Positions 12,848 to 21,165 are shown, counted from the stretch's first letter. The stretch is DNA of 25,989 nucleotides from Pectinatus sp. (GCA_020025075.1 JAHHSR010000018.1:1-25989), one strand, 5' to 3'. Numbers and translations: made by a program. The notes: generated by a model from the sequence alone, not told the origin.

Positions 12848-15728
12848 TGGAGAAGAGCATAATGATTTATGTGTAGGCATTGACCTTGGCACGACGAATT
12901 CCGTTTTGGCAACAGTAAATATAAAGCCCAATGGTGAATCAGTAAGTAAGGTCATTGATATACCGCGTGGTGTTGCCCAGTATAGTGTTGGGTCGGGCGT
13001 AAAACTTCAGATGCAAAAGAGAGCTACCTTGCCGTCATTTGTTTATTATGATGAATCGAATGATTATCGCGTCATCGTTGGTGATTTTGCCAAGACGAGA
13101 TATTCTTTGCGCCCGCATCTTGTTGCTAAGTCTATCAAGAGCCAGATGGGACAAAAAGATGTTTCTGACCTTTCGCCAGAGGTGCCTGATAAGACACCTG
13201 CAGCCATTTCGGCTAGAATTTTGAAATATATGCTTCGCAATACCGAAAAAATTTGTCGTTCGGAAATAGATGATGCCATCATAACAGTACCAGCCAATTT
13301 TAATTCGGTGATGTGCCAAGCGACGCGTGATGCAGCAGAATTGGCTGGTATAAAAGTGCGCAATGCCAATGGGACGGAGCGCCCCATTCTCTTATCAGAG
13401 CCCAATGCAGTTATCTATGATTTTATCAATCAGGTGAAAAATGGAGAGCTCCCTAATACTGTTTTAGATTTAAGCGCTCCTAAGTATGTTCTTGTATTCG
13501 ATTTTGGCGGTGGCACGCTGGATATCACCCTGCATGAAATTGCTCGGCGTATTGATCACCAAGATGTATTGAAAGTTGATGAAATAGCAACGAATCGTTA
13601 CACCTTACTTGGTGGCGATGATTTTGATGATAAGATTGCTCAAACAATGTTTGAACATTATCTGAATCAGTACCGCAGTCATCCTGATGTTGTCACGAAA
13701 TTAAAGCGCGAAGAAAAGGCTGTCATGCCACAGCTGCTTTCCTTTGCAGAGAACTTGAAGATTGACTTGAGCATGAGCCAAAGCGATACATTTGTTTCTT
13801 CTGGCTGGGATGATGATGACGATGATGGGGAAAGAAAATTTAATGTCGGTGGTAATATTATCAGTACGGGCTATGCTTATGATGATGTGTTTACAGCGCA
13901 AGATATTGAAAAAATTTTGCAGCCATTTATGGGAAATGGCTTAAAATTTTCGGATTATAAGCATTTAGAAGATATTAGTAAGCAGCATGGGACGAAAAAT
14001 ATTATTTTTCCCATTCTAGATGTGCTTGCCAAGGCCGCTCAGAAACTTGGCGAGGGTAAGCTGCGCATTGATGCAGTACTTATGAATGGCGGCATGTCTC
14101 GTTTTTATATGATAGTCGACCGATTGAAAGAATTTTTTGGCATGGAGCCTATTGTTGCGCTTGACCCGGACCAAGCCGTTGCTCGAGGTGCGGCAATTTA
14201 TCATTATTATCTGCATCTTTATGAAGCGCTAAAGGATGATATGAAGCTGGTCGGTATTCGCTCGGCAATTGATTTAAATGAGCAAGAGCGGCGACGAAAG
14301 AAAAATATTGATGCGACGAAAGGATCCTTTAATGCACAGTCGCAGTTATCGGGTGATGATTATGCTAAGATTGGCGGTATTCAGTTTGGCAATAATATCT
14401 TAAATGACAGCCTTTATCTCGGTACGAAAAATGGTAGCCAGGTTGAAATTATTGCGACTGGAGAATCGCTGCCTTATTGCTCCGAGTTAAAAACAGGCTT
14501 TTTCCTTTCGCCAGGAACAAGGCAGATATCAATTCCTATTAAAATTAGAGAGCTTGATGGGACGTACCACACTATTGCCAGTGGAGATATAATATTTAAA
14601 AATAAATATCCTGAAGGCGCTTATGTAGCTTTTATCGTTGAGATGAGTATGAATAAGCTTATCACGATGCGGGCGTGGACTTGTAAAGACAGAGAAGGAA
14701 CAGACCATATTGAGGAGGGGCATACGGCGATAGATATAGATACGGCGGGCGGGAAAAGCCATGATACCAAAAATAAGGTTTTGCCGCAGGCGGGAACGAA
14801 ATTAGACCCGCATGCAGAGCTTCACTCTATAGAACAATTTTGCAAAAAATTCCAGAATGCATCATATAAAAAAAATAACAATTCATCACAAATAGCGAAA
14901 GAGATAAGGACGCTGGTTTCCAGTGTCTTCAATGCCGGCAATCCGCAAGATTTTGCTGAGCCTTTACTAGAAAGTTTAAGTCATTCTTTTAATGAAGAAT
15001 ATAAGCAGCGTTGTCTTGTTATTGCTAGAAAAATAGGTTTGCATTGGACAGAGTCTCAGCGTGCTGTGTTAGCTGCACAGTGCATGACTATTTTGAGTGC
15101 TGAGCTGCAAGGACTTGATATTTCAATTTTCAGCAATGATGGTGCAGGAAGAAGTATCAATACTAAGATACAGGCAATCTATACATTGCATACTTGTGCC
15201 TCTTCTGAGCAATTGGAAAAGCTTGCTATTTTGCATGAAGATAGCCGTTATCTAGAAGCTTGTTTATATACGCATGCCAAGACGAAGACGAATGTAGATT
15301 GGATTTATGAATGTTTTCACAAAGACTATATCCGCTCTGCAAGACATCTTCCCAGTAATTTGCAAAATAGTGCTTATGCCATAGGCGTGGCCTTGATGTT
15401 AGACGGTCGTACTTTTAGAAGTACTGTAAAGCGCAACAAGGTTGCTACTGAGTTATGTAATATTCTTATGTCTCATTGTGCAACACCTGATGAGGCGATT
15501 ACTTGCGTAATGGCTTTGGGGTTAATTTGCGACCAAAGGCGTGATAATCCAATGCCGTATGCCGAAATTTATAGGAAGGCGCAAGAAACGCTCAGGGATA
15601 TAGAGAATATTTATTACCCTGAATTTAAAAAGTTTTCTCGTATGCGGGACGTAGCTCTTAAGATGATAGAAGGGACTACTTTGGCAGAGGATGAAGAAAG
15701 GTATTTGTTGACAAAACTTGATATTTGA
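12837..15728 (+). CDS. Hsp70-like ATPase with long helical C-terminal region
   Basis: This 963-residue protein, much longer than DnaK (about 610-640), has a complete actin/Hsp70 ATPase core: phosphate-1 GIDLGTTNS (14-22), Lys101 in the position of the catalytic DnaK lysine, SEPNAV (187-192), phosphate-2 FDFGGGTLDIT (221-231), GGDDFD (259-264) and adenosine motif NGGMSRF (417-423). An acidic insert with six Asp (325-330) interrupts the domain. A beta-rich segment at about 505-635 resembles a divergent substrate-binding domain. Residues 655-963 are predominantly helical, Cys- and Leu-rich, possibly repeat-like, and replace the usual lid; there is no EEVD-like tail. The start ATG overlaps the GrpE-like stop, with GGAGG nine bases upstream. 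DnaK itself is unlikely given the length and the neighbours. Confidence 0.88.
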   Translation: MKINGEEHNDLCVGIDLGTTNSVLATVNIKPNGESVSKVIDIPRGVAQYSVGSGVKLQMQKRATLPSFVYYDESNDYRVIVGDFAKTRYSLRPHLVAKSIKSQMGQKDVSDLSPEVPDKTPAAISARILKYMLRNTEKICRSEIDDAIITVPANFNSVMCQATRDAAELAGIKVRNANGTERPILLSEPNAVIYDFINQVKNGELPNTVLDLSAPKYVLVFDFGGGTLDITLHEIARRIDHQDVLKVDEIATNRYTLLGGDDFDDKIAQTMFEHYLNQYRSHPDVVTKLKREEKAVMPQLLSFAENLKIDLSMSQSDTFVSSGWDDDDDDGERKFNVGGNIISTGYAYDDVFTAQDIEKILQPFMGNGLKFSDYKHLEDISKQHGTKNIIFPILDVLAKAAQKLGEGKLRIDAVLMNGGMSRFYMIVDRLKEFFGMEPIVALDPDQAVARGAAIYHYYLHLYEALKDDMKLVGIRSAIDLNEQERRRKKNIDATKGSFNAQSQLSGDDYAKIGGIQFGNNILNDSLYLGTKNGSQVEIIATGESLPYCSELKTGFFLSPGTRQISIPIKIRELDGTYHTIASGDIIFKNKYPEGAYVAFIVEMSMNKLITMRAWTCKDREGTDHIEEGHTAIDIDTAGGKSHDTKNKVLPQAGTKLDPHAELHSIEQFCKKFQNASYKKNNNSSQIAKEIRTLVSSVFNAGNPQDFAEPLLESLSHSFNEEYKQRCLVIARKIGLHWTESQRAVLAAQCMTILSAELQGLDISIFSNDGAGRSINTKIQAIYTLHTCASSEQLEKLAILHEDSRYLEACLYTHAKTKTNVDWIYECFHKDYIRSARHLPSNLQNSAYAIGVALMLDGRTFRSTVKRNKVATELCNILMSHCATPDEAITCVMALGLICDQRRDNPMPYAEIYRKAQETLRDIENIYYPEFKKFSRMRDVALKMIEGTTLAEDEERYLLTKLDI

Positions 15729-15737
15729 AGAAATTTA

Positions 15738-15782
15738 AAAAAGCCATTGCATGGGCAATAGCTGCTCGTGCAATGGCTTTTT
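15738..15782 (+). terminator. Intrinsic terminator after the Hsp70-like gene
   Basis: A 14-bp stem (15738-15751 with 15769-15782) has a 17-nt loop. Its arms end in A- and T-runs, so it may work in both directions. Confidence 0.85.
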
Positions 15783-15821
15783 GATTTTAGATAACTTTTG
15801 TTGATAAGGAGTGTATTTTGC

Positions 15822-16106
15822 TTGACGGTTTTTGGGGATTTTTTTGCCGAACATGCGGCGATTTCTTTCATGTTTTTGCTCTTGGTCGTCAACCTTTTGA
15901 TAAGGGATTTGGCCATGCTTATCACGGGACAGGATAAGGCCCTTTCCGAGCGCATCATGCTCGCTTATTTTATCTTGGGCATCGTCCTATACCTTACGAC
16001 CTCAGCTAGCGACCCCAGTGTCGTACGGCTTTTTGTCGCCATACCGACGGCTATCTGGTTCCTTTTAAATATCTTTTCTTTTAGCAGTAAGTATTTTAAA
16101 AAGTAA
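15822..16106 (+). CDS. Small membrane protein, function unknown
   Basis: This 94-residue protein has three hydrophobic segments (about 14-34, 49-66 and 70-87) and a basic C-terminus (SSKYFKK). I do not recognise the family. The TTG at 15822 is chosen because AAGGAG lies 10 bases before it; a TTG further up (15798) would place the ribosome-binding site inside the gene. It lies alone between the Hsp70-like terminator and the promoter of the YfcC-family gene. Confidence 0.6.
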   Translation: MTVFGDFFAEHAAISFMFLLLVVNLLIRDLAMLITGQDKALSERIMLAYFILGIVLYLTTSASDPSVVRLFVAIPTAIWFLLNIFSFSSKYFKK

Positions 16107-16113
16107 CTGTTTT

Positions 16114-16169
16114 GTCAATCAATTGACGATAAAATAAAATTGTTCTATACTGTTAATAGTTTATTAACA
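16114..16169 (+). promoter_or_regulatory. Promoter with two palindromes, upstream of the YfcC-family gene
   Basis: TTGACG (16123-16128), a 17-bp spacer and TATACT (16146-16151) form a good promoter. A palindrome GTCAATCAATTGAC (16114-16127) covers the -35 box. A second, TGTTAATAGTTTATTAACA (16151-16169, 8-bp arms, 3-bp centre), covers the end of the -10 box and the start site. Such placement suggests repressor operators. The 122-nt leader that follows to 16291 shows nothing else clear. Confidence 0.65.
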
Positions 16170-16291
16170 AAATGTTCTATTTGAATTTCAATTTTTGCAA
16201 AATAATAGTAAATATGAAAACTTATTTATTGGCTTACTGTTGAGGTACAATGGAAGGTTTTCTTAAAAAGCAGCAAAAAGGGGAAATGCAG

Positions 16292-17806
16292 ATGAAGAAA
16301 AAGACGTTTTCTTTTCCTTCGGCCTACAGTATTTTGTTTATCATTTTAGTCATTGCAGCTGGGCTTACCTATATTATACCAGCAGGGTCTTATTCTAAAT
16401 TGTCTTATAATACAGAAAAAAACGTGTTCGTCGTCAAAGCTCCCAGCGGGGAGAAGTGTGATATGCCGGCAACGCAGGCGACGCTGGATTCACTTGATAT
16501 CCGCGTGGCTTTGGATAAATTTACGAAAGGCGACATCTCCAAGCCCGTGGCAATACCTGGCAGCTATGAAAAAGTAGAGCAAAAGCCGCAGGGAATTAAA
16601 GCACTTATTACGGCGCCGATAAGCGGTGTTTACGATACGATAGGAATTATGCTCTTTGTCCTTATCTTAGGCGGCTGCATAGGGGTTTTAAACTATACAG
16701 GCGCTTTAAATGCGGGGATTGCCAGCCTTTCTCGCGTCGCCAAGGGCCGCGAATTTCTTCTGATAATCGTTGTTACCGTGCTCATAGCCATTGGCGGCAC
16801 AACCTTTGGCATGGCAGAGGAGACGATTGCTTTTTATCCCATCTTAATCCCTGTTTTTCTTGCTGCCGGCTATGATGCCATGGTCGCCATTGCCTCTATT
16901 TATGTCGGCTCGTCCATAGGCACGATGTTTTCGACTGTCAATCCTTTTTCGACAGTTATCGCCAGCAATGCAGCAGGCCTTAATTTTACGGAGGGATTGC
17001 CATTTCGCCTCGTCGGGCTTATCCTGGGAACGCTCATTTGTATCGCCTATATTATTCGCTATGCCTCGAAAGTGAAAAAGAATCCGCAATTATCCGTCAT
17101 CTATGACCAAAAGGAGGATTTGGAGCGCCGCTTTCCCAAGCTCGATTTAAATAAGGTGCCTAAATTTACTGTGCGCCGCAAGCTCATGCTGATTATCTTT
17201 GCCCTTACTTTTGTGGTCATGGTCTATGGCGTTTCGCATCTTGACTGGTGGTTCAAGGAAATGACCACGCTGTTTTTGCTCTCAGGCATTTTGATTGGCT
17301 TTATTTCTGGCATGGGAGAAAAAGTTTTTGTCGAACGCTTTATTGCCGGTGCTTCGGAACTGGTCGGTGTCGGTCTAATTGTCGGCGTGGCGCGCTCGAT
17401 AAACCTCATTTTAGATAATGGCGAGGTATCCGACTCCATTTTGCATAGTGCTTCCTCTCTTGTGCAGAGCATGAATCCGGCTGTTTTTGTCCTTTTAATG
17501 CTCTTGGTTTTTATTGTCTTGGGCTTCTTCATTCCATCATCTTCTGGTCTTGCCGTTTTGTCCATACCGATTATGGCACCGCTTGCCGATATGGTTGGCC
17601 TGCCGCGCGATGTGATTATCAACGCCTATCAGTTTGGGCAAGGGCTCATCGGCTTTGTCACGCCAACGGGACTTATTTTGGCCTCTCTTGCCATACCCGA
17701 TGTTACCTATGACCGATATTTGCGCTTTATCTTGCCGCTTGTGGTGATAATTTTTGTCTTTTCCGCAGGACTCTTAATTGCACAGGGTTTATTTTTTAGC
17801 GCTTGA
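16292..17806 (+). CDS. YfcC-family membrane carrier (ArcD/DcuC-like)
   Basis: This 504-residue polytopic protein belongs to the YfcC/ArcD/DcuC-related carriers of amino acids or dicarboxylates. The N-terminal segment with AAGLTYIIPAGSY (about 21-33), a hydrophilic external stretch (about 35-105) and GGTTFGMAEETIAFYPI (about 170-186) are typical, and PSSSGLAVLSIPIMAPLAD (about 415-433) marks the second half. Substrate (for example an arginine/ornithine or short peptide/dicarboxylate exchange) cannot be assigned. The ATG at 16292 has AAAAGGGG eight bases before it; in-frame ATGs at 16250 and 16286 are badly spaced. It has its own promoter, with palindromes, and is followed by a stem-loop. Confidence 0.85.
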   Translation: MKKKTFSFPSAYSILFIILVIAAGLTYIIPAGSYSKLSYNTEKNVFVVKAPSGEKCDMPATQATLDSLDIRVALDKFTKGDISKPVAIPGSYEKVEQKPQGIKALITAPISGVYDTIGIMLFVLILGGCIGVLNYTGALNAGIASLSRVAKGREFLLIIVVTVLIAIGGTTFGMAEETIAFYPILIPVFLAAGYDAMVAIASIYVGSSIGTMFSTVNPFSTVIASNAAGLNFTEGLPFRLVGLILGTLICIAYIIRYASKVKKNPQLSVIYDQKEDLERRFPKLDLNKVPKFTVRRKLMLIIFALTFVVMVYGVSHLDWWFKEMTTLFLLSGILIGFISGMGEKVFVERFIAGASELVGVGLIVGVARSINLILDNGEVSDSILHSASSLVQSMNPAVFVLLMLLVFIVLGFFIPSSSGLAVLSIPIMAPLADMVGLPRDVIINAYQFGQGLIGFVTPTGLILASLAIPDVTYDRYLRFILPLVVIIFVFSAGLLIAQGLFFSA

Positions 17807-17840
17807 TTTATAGCCAGAGGCGAAAGCCTTTGGCTATAAA
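17807..17840 (+). terminator. Stem-loop after the YfcC-family gene
   Basis: A 15-bp stem with a GAAA tetraloop (17807-17821 / 17826-17840, one G-U pair) starts right after the stop codon. Only a mixed ATATTTT follows, so termination may be partial, letting transcription reach the peptide transporter gene, or the stem may protect the mRNA end. Confidence 0.6.
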
Positions 17841-17891
17841 ATATTTTGTAAAATCAGTTAATTTAAAAAAATTCAAAAGAGGTGTATTGTT

Positions 17892-19346
17892 ATGGACACA
17901 GCACAAATTAATCACAAAAAAGCATTTAATATGCTCTTTGTTCTCGAATTTTGGGAACGCTTCGGCTATTATGGCTTGCAGGCCGTCTTGGCCCTGTTTT
18001 TTGTGCGCAGCCTTGGCATGACTGATGCGGAATCATTTGTTGTTTTTGGCGCATTTAGCGCCATGGTATACGGCTACGTTGCTATTGGCGGCTATATTGG
18101 CGATAAGATTTTAGGCACGCAGCGTACGATTATCATCGGCGCTATTACTTTGATGCTGGGCTATGCACTCATGGCCTTTTCCGGCAGCAATCGCACGCTG
18201 GTCTTTATTGCCTTGGGAACTGTGGCCTGCGGCAATGGCGTTTTTAAGGCTAATCCATCAAGCCTTCTGTCGAAGCTTTATGAAGATGACCAAAGCCGCC
18301 TTGACAGCGCCTTTACGATGTATTATATGGCCGTTAACATCGGCTCGTTTTTCTCCATGGTCTTGGTGCCGATTATCGGCGGAAAATATGGCCTCACGAT
18401 GGGATTTTCGATTTGCGCTATCGGCCTTGTGCTGGCAATAAGCAGTTTTGTCTTTTTCCGCTATCTCGTCAAGGGGCTTGATTCACCGGCTGGGCTTGAG
18501 CCATTATCTTTTTCTAAATTGTTTGCCGTAATAGCAGGCATCATCATCATGATTTTTATTTCCGCTTGGATGCTCACCAACCTTACTGTTGCACATTGGC
18601 TTTTGACTATTATTGGCCTTACCGTCTTTGCCGTTTATTTTAAACTGTTATTCCAGTCGCATGGTGCCGAACGCAGCAAGATGCTCGCCTCGATTATTTT
18701 GATTGTTGAAGCGATTGTCTTTTTCGTGCTTTATCAGCAGATGCCGACCTCGCTTAACTTCTTTGCCATAAATAATGTCGAGCATAATATTTTAGGCATA
18801 CACATTGCCAATCCCGAAGTCTTTCAGGCTTTAAATCCATTTTGGATTATGATTGCCAGTCCTATACTGGCCTGGCTTTATAATCATTTTGGTGATAAGG
18901 GTGCAGACCTTTCTATGCCAGCCAAATTTACGGTTGGGATGCTGCTTTGCGCCATCAGCTTTTTTGTCGTCGGCTTTTCTCGCCATTTTGCCAACTCGCA
19001 TGGCATCGTTTCGGCATGGTGGATTGTCGCCTCTTATTTTTTCCAGAGCGTCGGCGAGCTTTTGATTAGTGGCTTGGGGCTTTCGATGATTTCCAAGCTT
19101 GTTCCCAAACGCCTTTTGGGCTTTTTGATGGGGGCATGGTTTTTGACGACCGCCATTGCCGCTGTTATCGGCGGCTGGGTGGCAAAATTTGCTTCCGTGC
19201 CGCGCAATGTTACTGACCCTTTGCAGACGCTTCCCATTTATACCGATGTATTTACCAAAATAGGCATCTGCACGGCTATTGTAACGGTTATCATGTTTTT
19301 GACGGTGCCCTTTTTAAAAGGACTCATCAATAAGACCGATGATTGA
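17892..19346 (+). CDS. POT/PTR-family proton-coupled oligopeptide transporter
   Basis: This 484-residue major-facilitator-type protein imports di- and tripeptides with protons. The POT signature FWERFGYYGLQAVLALFFV (about 17-35, ExxERF-YYG) is intact, followed by GGYIGDKILG (about 66-75) and the second signature region FKANPSSLLSKLY (about 119-131). About 14 hydrophobic segments are visible. An AGAGGTG ribosome-binding site precedes the ATG. It lies 51 bp after a stem-loop and ends at a strong terminator; no separate promoter is obvious, so it may be co-transcribed with the carrier gene upstream. Confidence 0.92.
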   Translation: MDTAQINHKKAFNMLFVLEFWERFGYYGLQAVLALFFVRSLGMTDAESFVVFGAFSAMVYGYVAIGGYIGDKILGTQRTIIIGAITLMLGYALMAFSGSNRTLVFIALGTVACGNGVFKANPSSLLSKLYEDDQSRLDSAFTMYYMAVNIGSFFSMVLVPIIGGKYGLTMGFSICAIGLVLAISSFVFFRYLVKGLDSPAGLEPLSFSKLFAVIAGIIIMIFISAWMLTNLTVAHWLLTIIGLTVFAVYFKLLFQSHGAERSKMLASIILIVEAIVFFVLYQQMPTSLNFFAINNVEHNILGIHIANPEVFQALNPFWIMIASPILAWLYNHFGDKGADLSMPAKFTVGMLLCAISFFVVGFSRHFANSHGIVSAWWIVASYFFQSVGELLISGLGLSMISKLVPKRLLGFLMGAWFLTTAIAAVIGGWVAKFASVPRNVTDPLQTLPIYTDVFTKIGICTAIVTVIMFLTVPFLKGLINKTDD

Positions 19347-19361
19347 TAAAATCTAAAAATC

Positions 19362-19407
19362 AGCCCCCATAGGCTAAATGATTTGGCCTACGGGGGCTAT
19401 TTTTTTA
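19362..19407. terminator. Bidirectional terminator between peptide transporter and bioC
   Basis: AGCCCCC (19362-19368) pairs with GGGGGCT (19392-19398), and an inner TAGGC/GCCTA extends the stem. Eight Ts follow at 19400-19406 on the plus strand with an A/T tract on the other side. It overlaps the bioC stop. Confidence 0.88.
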
Positions 19408-20217
19408 GATGCCTTTTTTGCGGGCGAGGCAGTAGATGATTTCGTAAGTTGCTCTGACGCCTTTTTCTGTCCGGTAGTTTCTGTCATAGTTTTCTAGCAT
19501 ATTTTGCAAGATAATGCGGCTTTTTAAAATATTTTTTTCCGCGGCCGCATTTTGCGCGCCGACTTTTTTTATACTGTGCAAAAAAGCTTTGACGGAAGGA
19601 AAATACTGTTCTTTTGTTTGTGAGAAAATATCGCAAGAAAAATTTTCGAGCATATTTTTTAGTTCACTTTTGGCAAGAAATTGCGGCCCGTGAACGTATG
19701 AAGGTTCTTTTTTCGCCTGTGCATAAGCTGCCTGAAATGCCTTGGCAAGCTCAAAAAAGGTATTAGGACCAAAGGTGGCAAAAGCGAGATGGCCGCCAGG
19801 TTTTAAGCTGGCAGCAAAGTTCTTGAAAGCTTTTTTGGGGTCTGAAAACCACTGGAAAACGGCACTGGAGGCGATGAGGTCAACGGACAAGAAAGAGGCG
19901 GGCAAAGGCTTTTCGCCGTCTAGCTGCAGGTAGCTTATTTGGGGAAAGCTTCCCAGCTTTTCTTGTGCTTGTTCGAGCATGGAAGCTGATATGTCGGTGG
20001 CAAGAATGCCTGATTGAGGAAAATGTTTGACAAGTTCGCTCGTAAAAAGACCTGTGCCGCAGCCTATTTCGATAATTTGGTTAAATTTGTTTTCCGCCTG
20101 CTGCAAAAAAATGGCAAGCTCTTTTGCCATTTCCCTTTGAATGATAGCGTAGGCGTCATAGCTTGTTGCAGCGCGGCTGAAGTGATTTTTTACGCTGTTT
20201 TTTTGCTGTAAATTCAT
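19405..20217 (-). CDS. bioC: Malonyl-ACP O-methyltransferase BioC
   Basis: This 270-residue SAM-dependent methyltransferase starts biotin synthesis by methylating the malonyl-ACP carboxyl, so that fatty-acid enzymes can build the pimeloyl chain. The N-terminal NHFSRAATSYDAYAIIQREM (11-30) is a BioC signature. The SAM site is IIEIGCGTGLFT (48-59), with ATDIS (73-77) and DLIASSAVFQWF (motif around 112-123). The gene overlaps the upstream bioH-like gene by 4 bp (ATGA), typical of translational coupling, and the pair is under a BirA-type operator. Confidence 0.93.
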   Translation of the reverse strand: MNLQQKNSVKNHFSRAATSYDAYAIIQREMAKELAIFLQQAENKFNQIIEIGCGTGLFTSELVKHFPQSGILATDISASMLEQAQEKLGSFPQISYLQLDGEKPLPASFLSVDLIASSAVFQWFSDPKKAFKNFAASLKPGGHLAFATFGPNTFFELAKAFQAAYAQAKKEPSYVHGPQFLAKSELKNMLENFSCDIFSQTKEQYFPSVKAFLHSIKKVGAQNAAAEKNILKSRIILQNMLENYDRNYRTEKGVRATYEIIYCLARKKGI

Positions 20218-20894
20218 TTATCTTTCCTTATTAACTTATAGCAATCGTCTTTTCGCGTGAAGAAGGGCAGATGGCCACAATCATTAAAAACCGTAAGCTT
20301 GGAATGAGGCAAGTTATCTGCCAGATATTGGGCGGCGGCTAAAGGGCAGATACTGTCTTTGCTGCCGTGAATAATTGTTGCCGGGATATTTATTTGAGGC
20401 AATTTTTCCTTCATGTCAGCATGAAGCAGGTACGATAAGCCATAAGACAGTGCCTTTTCATTGGAGGGGACATTAAATTGCGCTAAAAACTTTGAAAGGA
20501 AGGTGCTTTCGGAAGGGGAAAACATCAAGGTGAAAAAGTCGGTGACGGTTTTTTGCGGGTCATGGTGCAGGCGGCGGAGCATATTTTTGACGATGACGGG
20601 TTTTTGACAGGCGGACTCTTCACAGTCGGCAAAATGGGCAGTAGCACCAAAGAGAAAAATGCAATCTATCTTTTCAGGCGCTTTGACAGCCAGCTCTAAA
20701 GCAAGAAGGCTTCCCAGTGACCAACCGCTAAGCGTGAGGGGCTGGCAATTATTTTTTTGCCAGGCCTTATTAAATTCTGACAAAAGGTCAGCGTAATTTT
20801 CGCGACAGCTTATATCGTAGCAAAAGTCGCCTGGCGTAGCTAAATCCTGCCAAACGGCAGCCGTTGAACCCCAGCCATTAATAAAAAAATTCAA
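20214..20894 (-). CDS. Alpha/beta hydrolase, probable pimeloyl-ACP methyl ester esterase (BioH-like)
   Basis: This 226-residue esterase would remove the methyl group added by BioC once the pimeloyl chain is complete. It has nucleophile elbow GWSLGS (57-62, Ser59), Asp180 in HGSKD and His208 in GHLP, plus the oxyanion region INGWGS (5-10). The GWSLG elbow points to BioH rather than BioG. The start is taken as TTG at 20894, with AGAGGTG six bases upstream; the GTG at 20903 would overlap that site. It precedes bioC (4-bp overlap) and follows the BirA operator. BioV or another hydrolase subtype is not excluded. Confidence 0.85.
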   Translation of the reverse strand: MNFFINGWGSTAAVWQDLATPGDFCYDISCRENYADLLSEFNKAWQKNNCQPLTLSGWSLGSLLALELAVKAPEKIDCIFLFGATAHFADCEESACQKPVIVKNMLRRLHHDPQKTVTDFFTLMFSPSESTFLSKFLAQFNVPSNEKALSYGLSYLLHADMKEKLPQINIPATIIHGSKDSICPLAAAQYLADNLPHSKLTVFNDCGHLPFFTRKDDCYKLIRKDK

Positions 20895-20908
20895 TCCAAT
20901 CACCTCTA

Positions 20909-20940
20909 TTGTTAACTATAAAATAAATTATGGTTTACAT
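20909..20940 (-). promoter_or_regulatory. BirA (biotin repressor) operator upstream of bioH-bioC
   Basis: TTGTTAACT (20909-20917), 14 bp, then GGTTTACAT (20932-20940) match the known BirA operator pattern TTGTwAACC-N14-16-GGTTwACAA closely. It lies 14 bp upstream of the bioH start, over the likely promoter, so biotinyl-AMP-loaded BirA should repress the pair. The birA gene is not in the window. Confidence 0.85.
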
Positions 20941-21109
20941 ATATGAGTTTAACATTTTTAGTCATATCTGGCAATTAAAAAAGGAGGCAGGTGCAGCGGT
21001 AAAAAAGAGGAATTGACTATATTCAATGGGAGTTGCCAGCAAAAAAGAGGCAAATGCGATTAAAACGCTTTTTTTGCATAAAATGGCTGATAGGCACTGA
21101 ATATACAGC

Positions 21110-21138
21110 TTGTCTTTAAGGGGGGGGCGGAGTATACT
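21110..21138 (+). promoter_or_regulatory. Promoter of the EamA transporter gene with an 8-G tract in its spacer
   Basis: TTGTCT (21110-21115), a 17-bp spacer and TATACT (21133-21138) form the promoter. Eight consecutive Gs (21120-21127) lie within the spacer. Upstream, TTGACTATATTCAA (21013-21026) is an isolated TTGA-N6-TCAA repeat of unknown meaning. The rest of 20941-21109 shows nothing else clear. Confidence 0.7.
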
Positions 21139-21165
21139 AGACAGACGTTAAGAGAGGTGTCAGCA

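Noticed and set aside
12837..15728. Housekeeping DnaK locus
   Set aside because: Length, C-terminal region, neighbours (no dnaJ, hrcA or typical grpE) and base composition all differ from a hrcA-grpE-dnaK-dnaJ operon.
16151..16169. Rex (NADH-sensing repressor) site
   Set aside because: The half-sites TGTTAA/TTAACA fit, but the spacing between them is 7 bp rather than the usual 4 bp.
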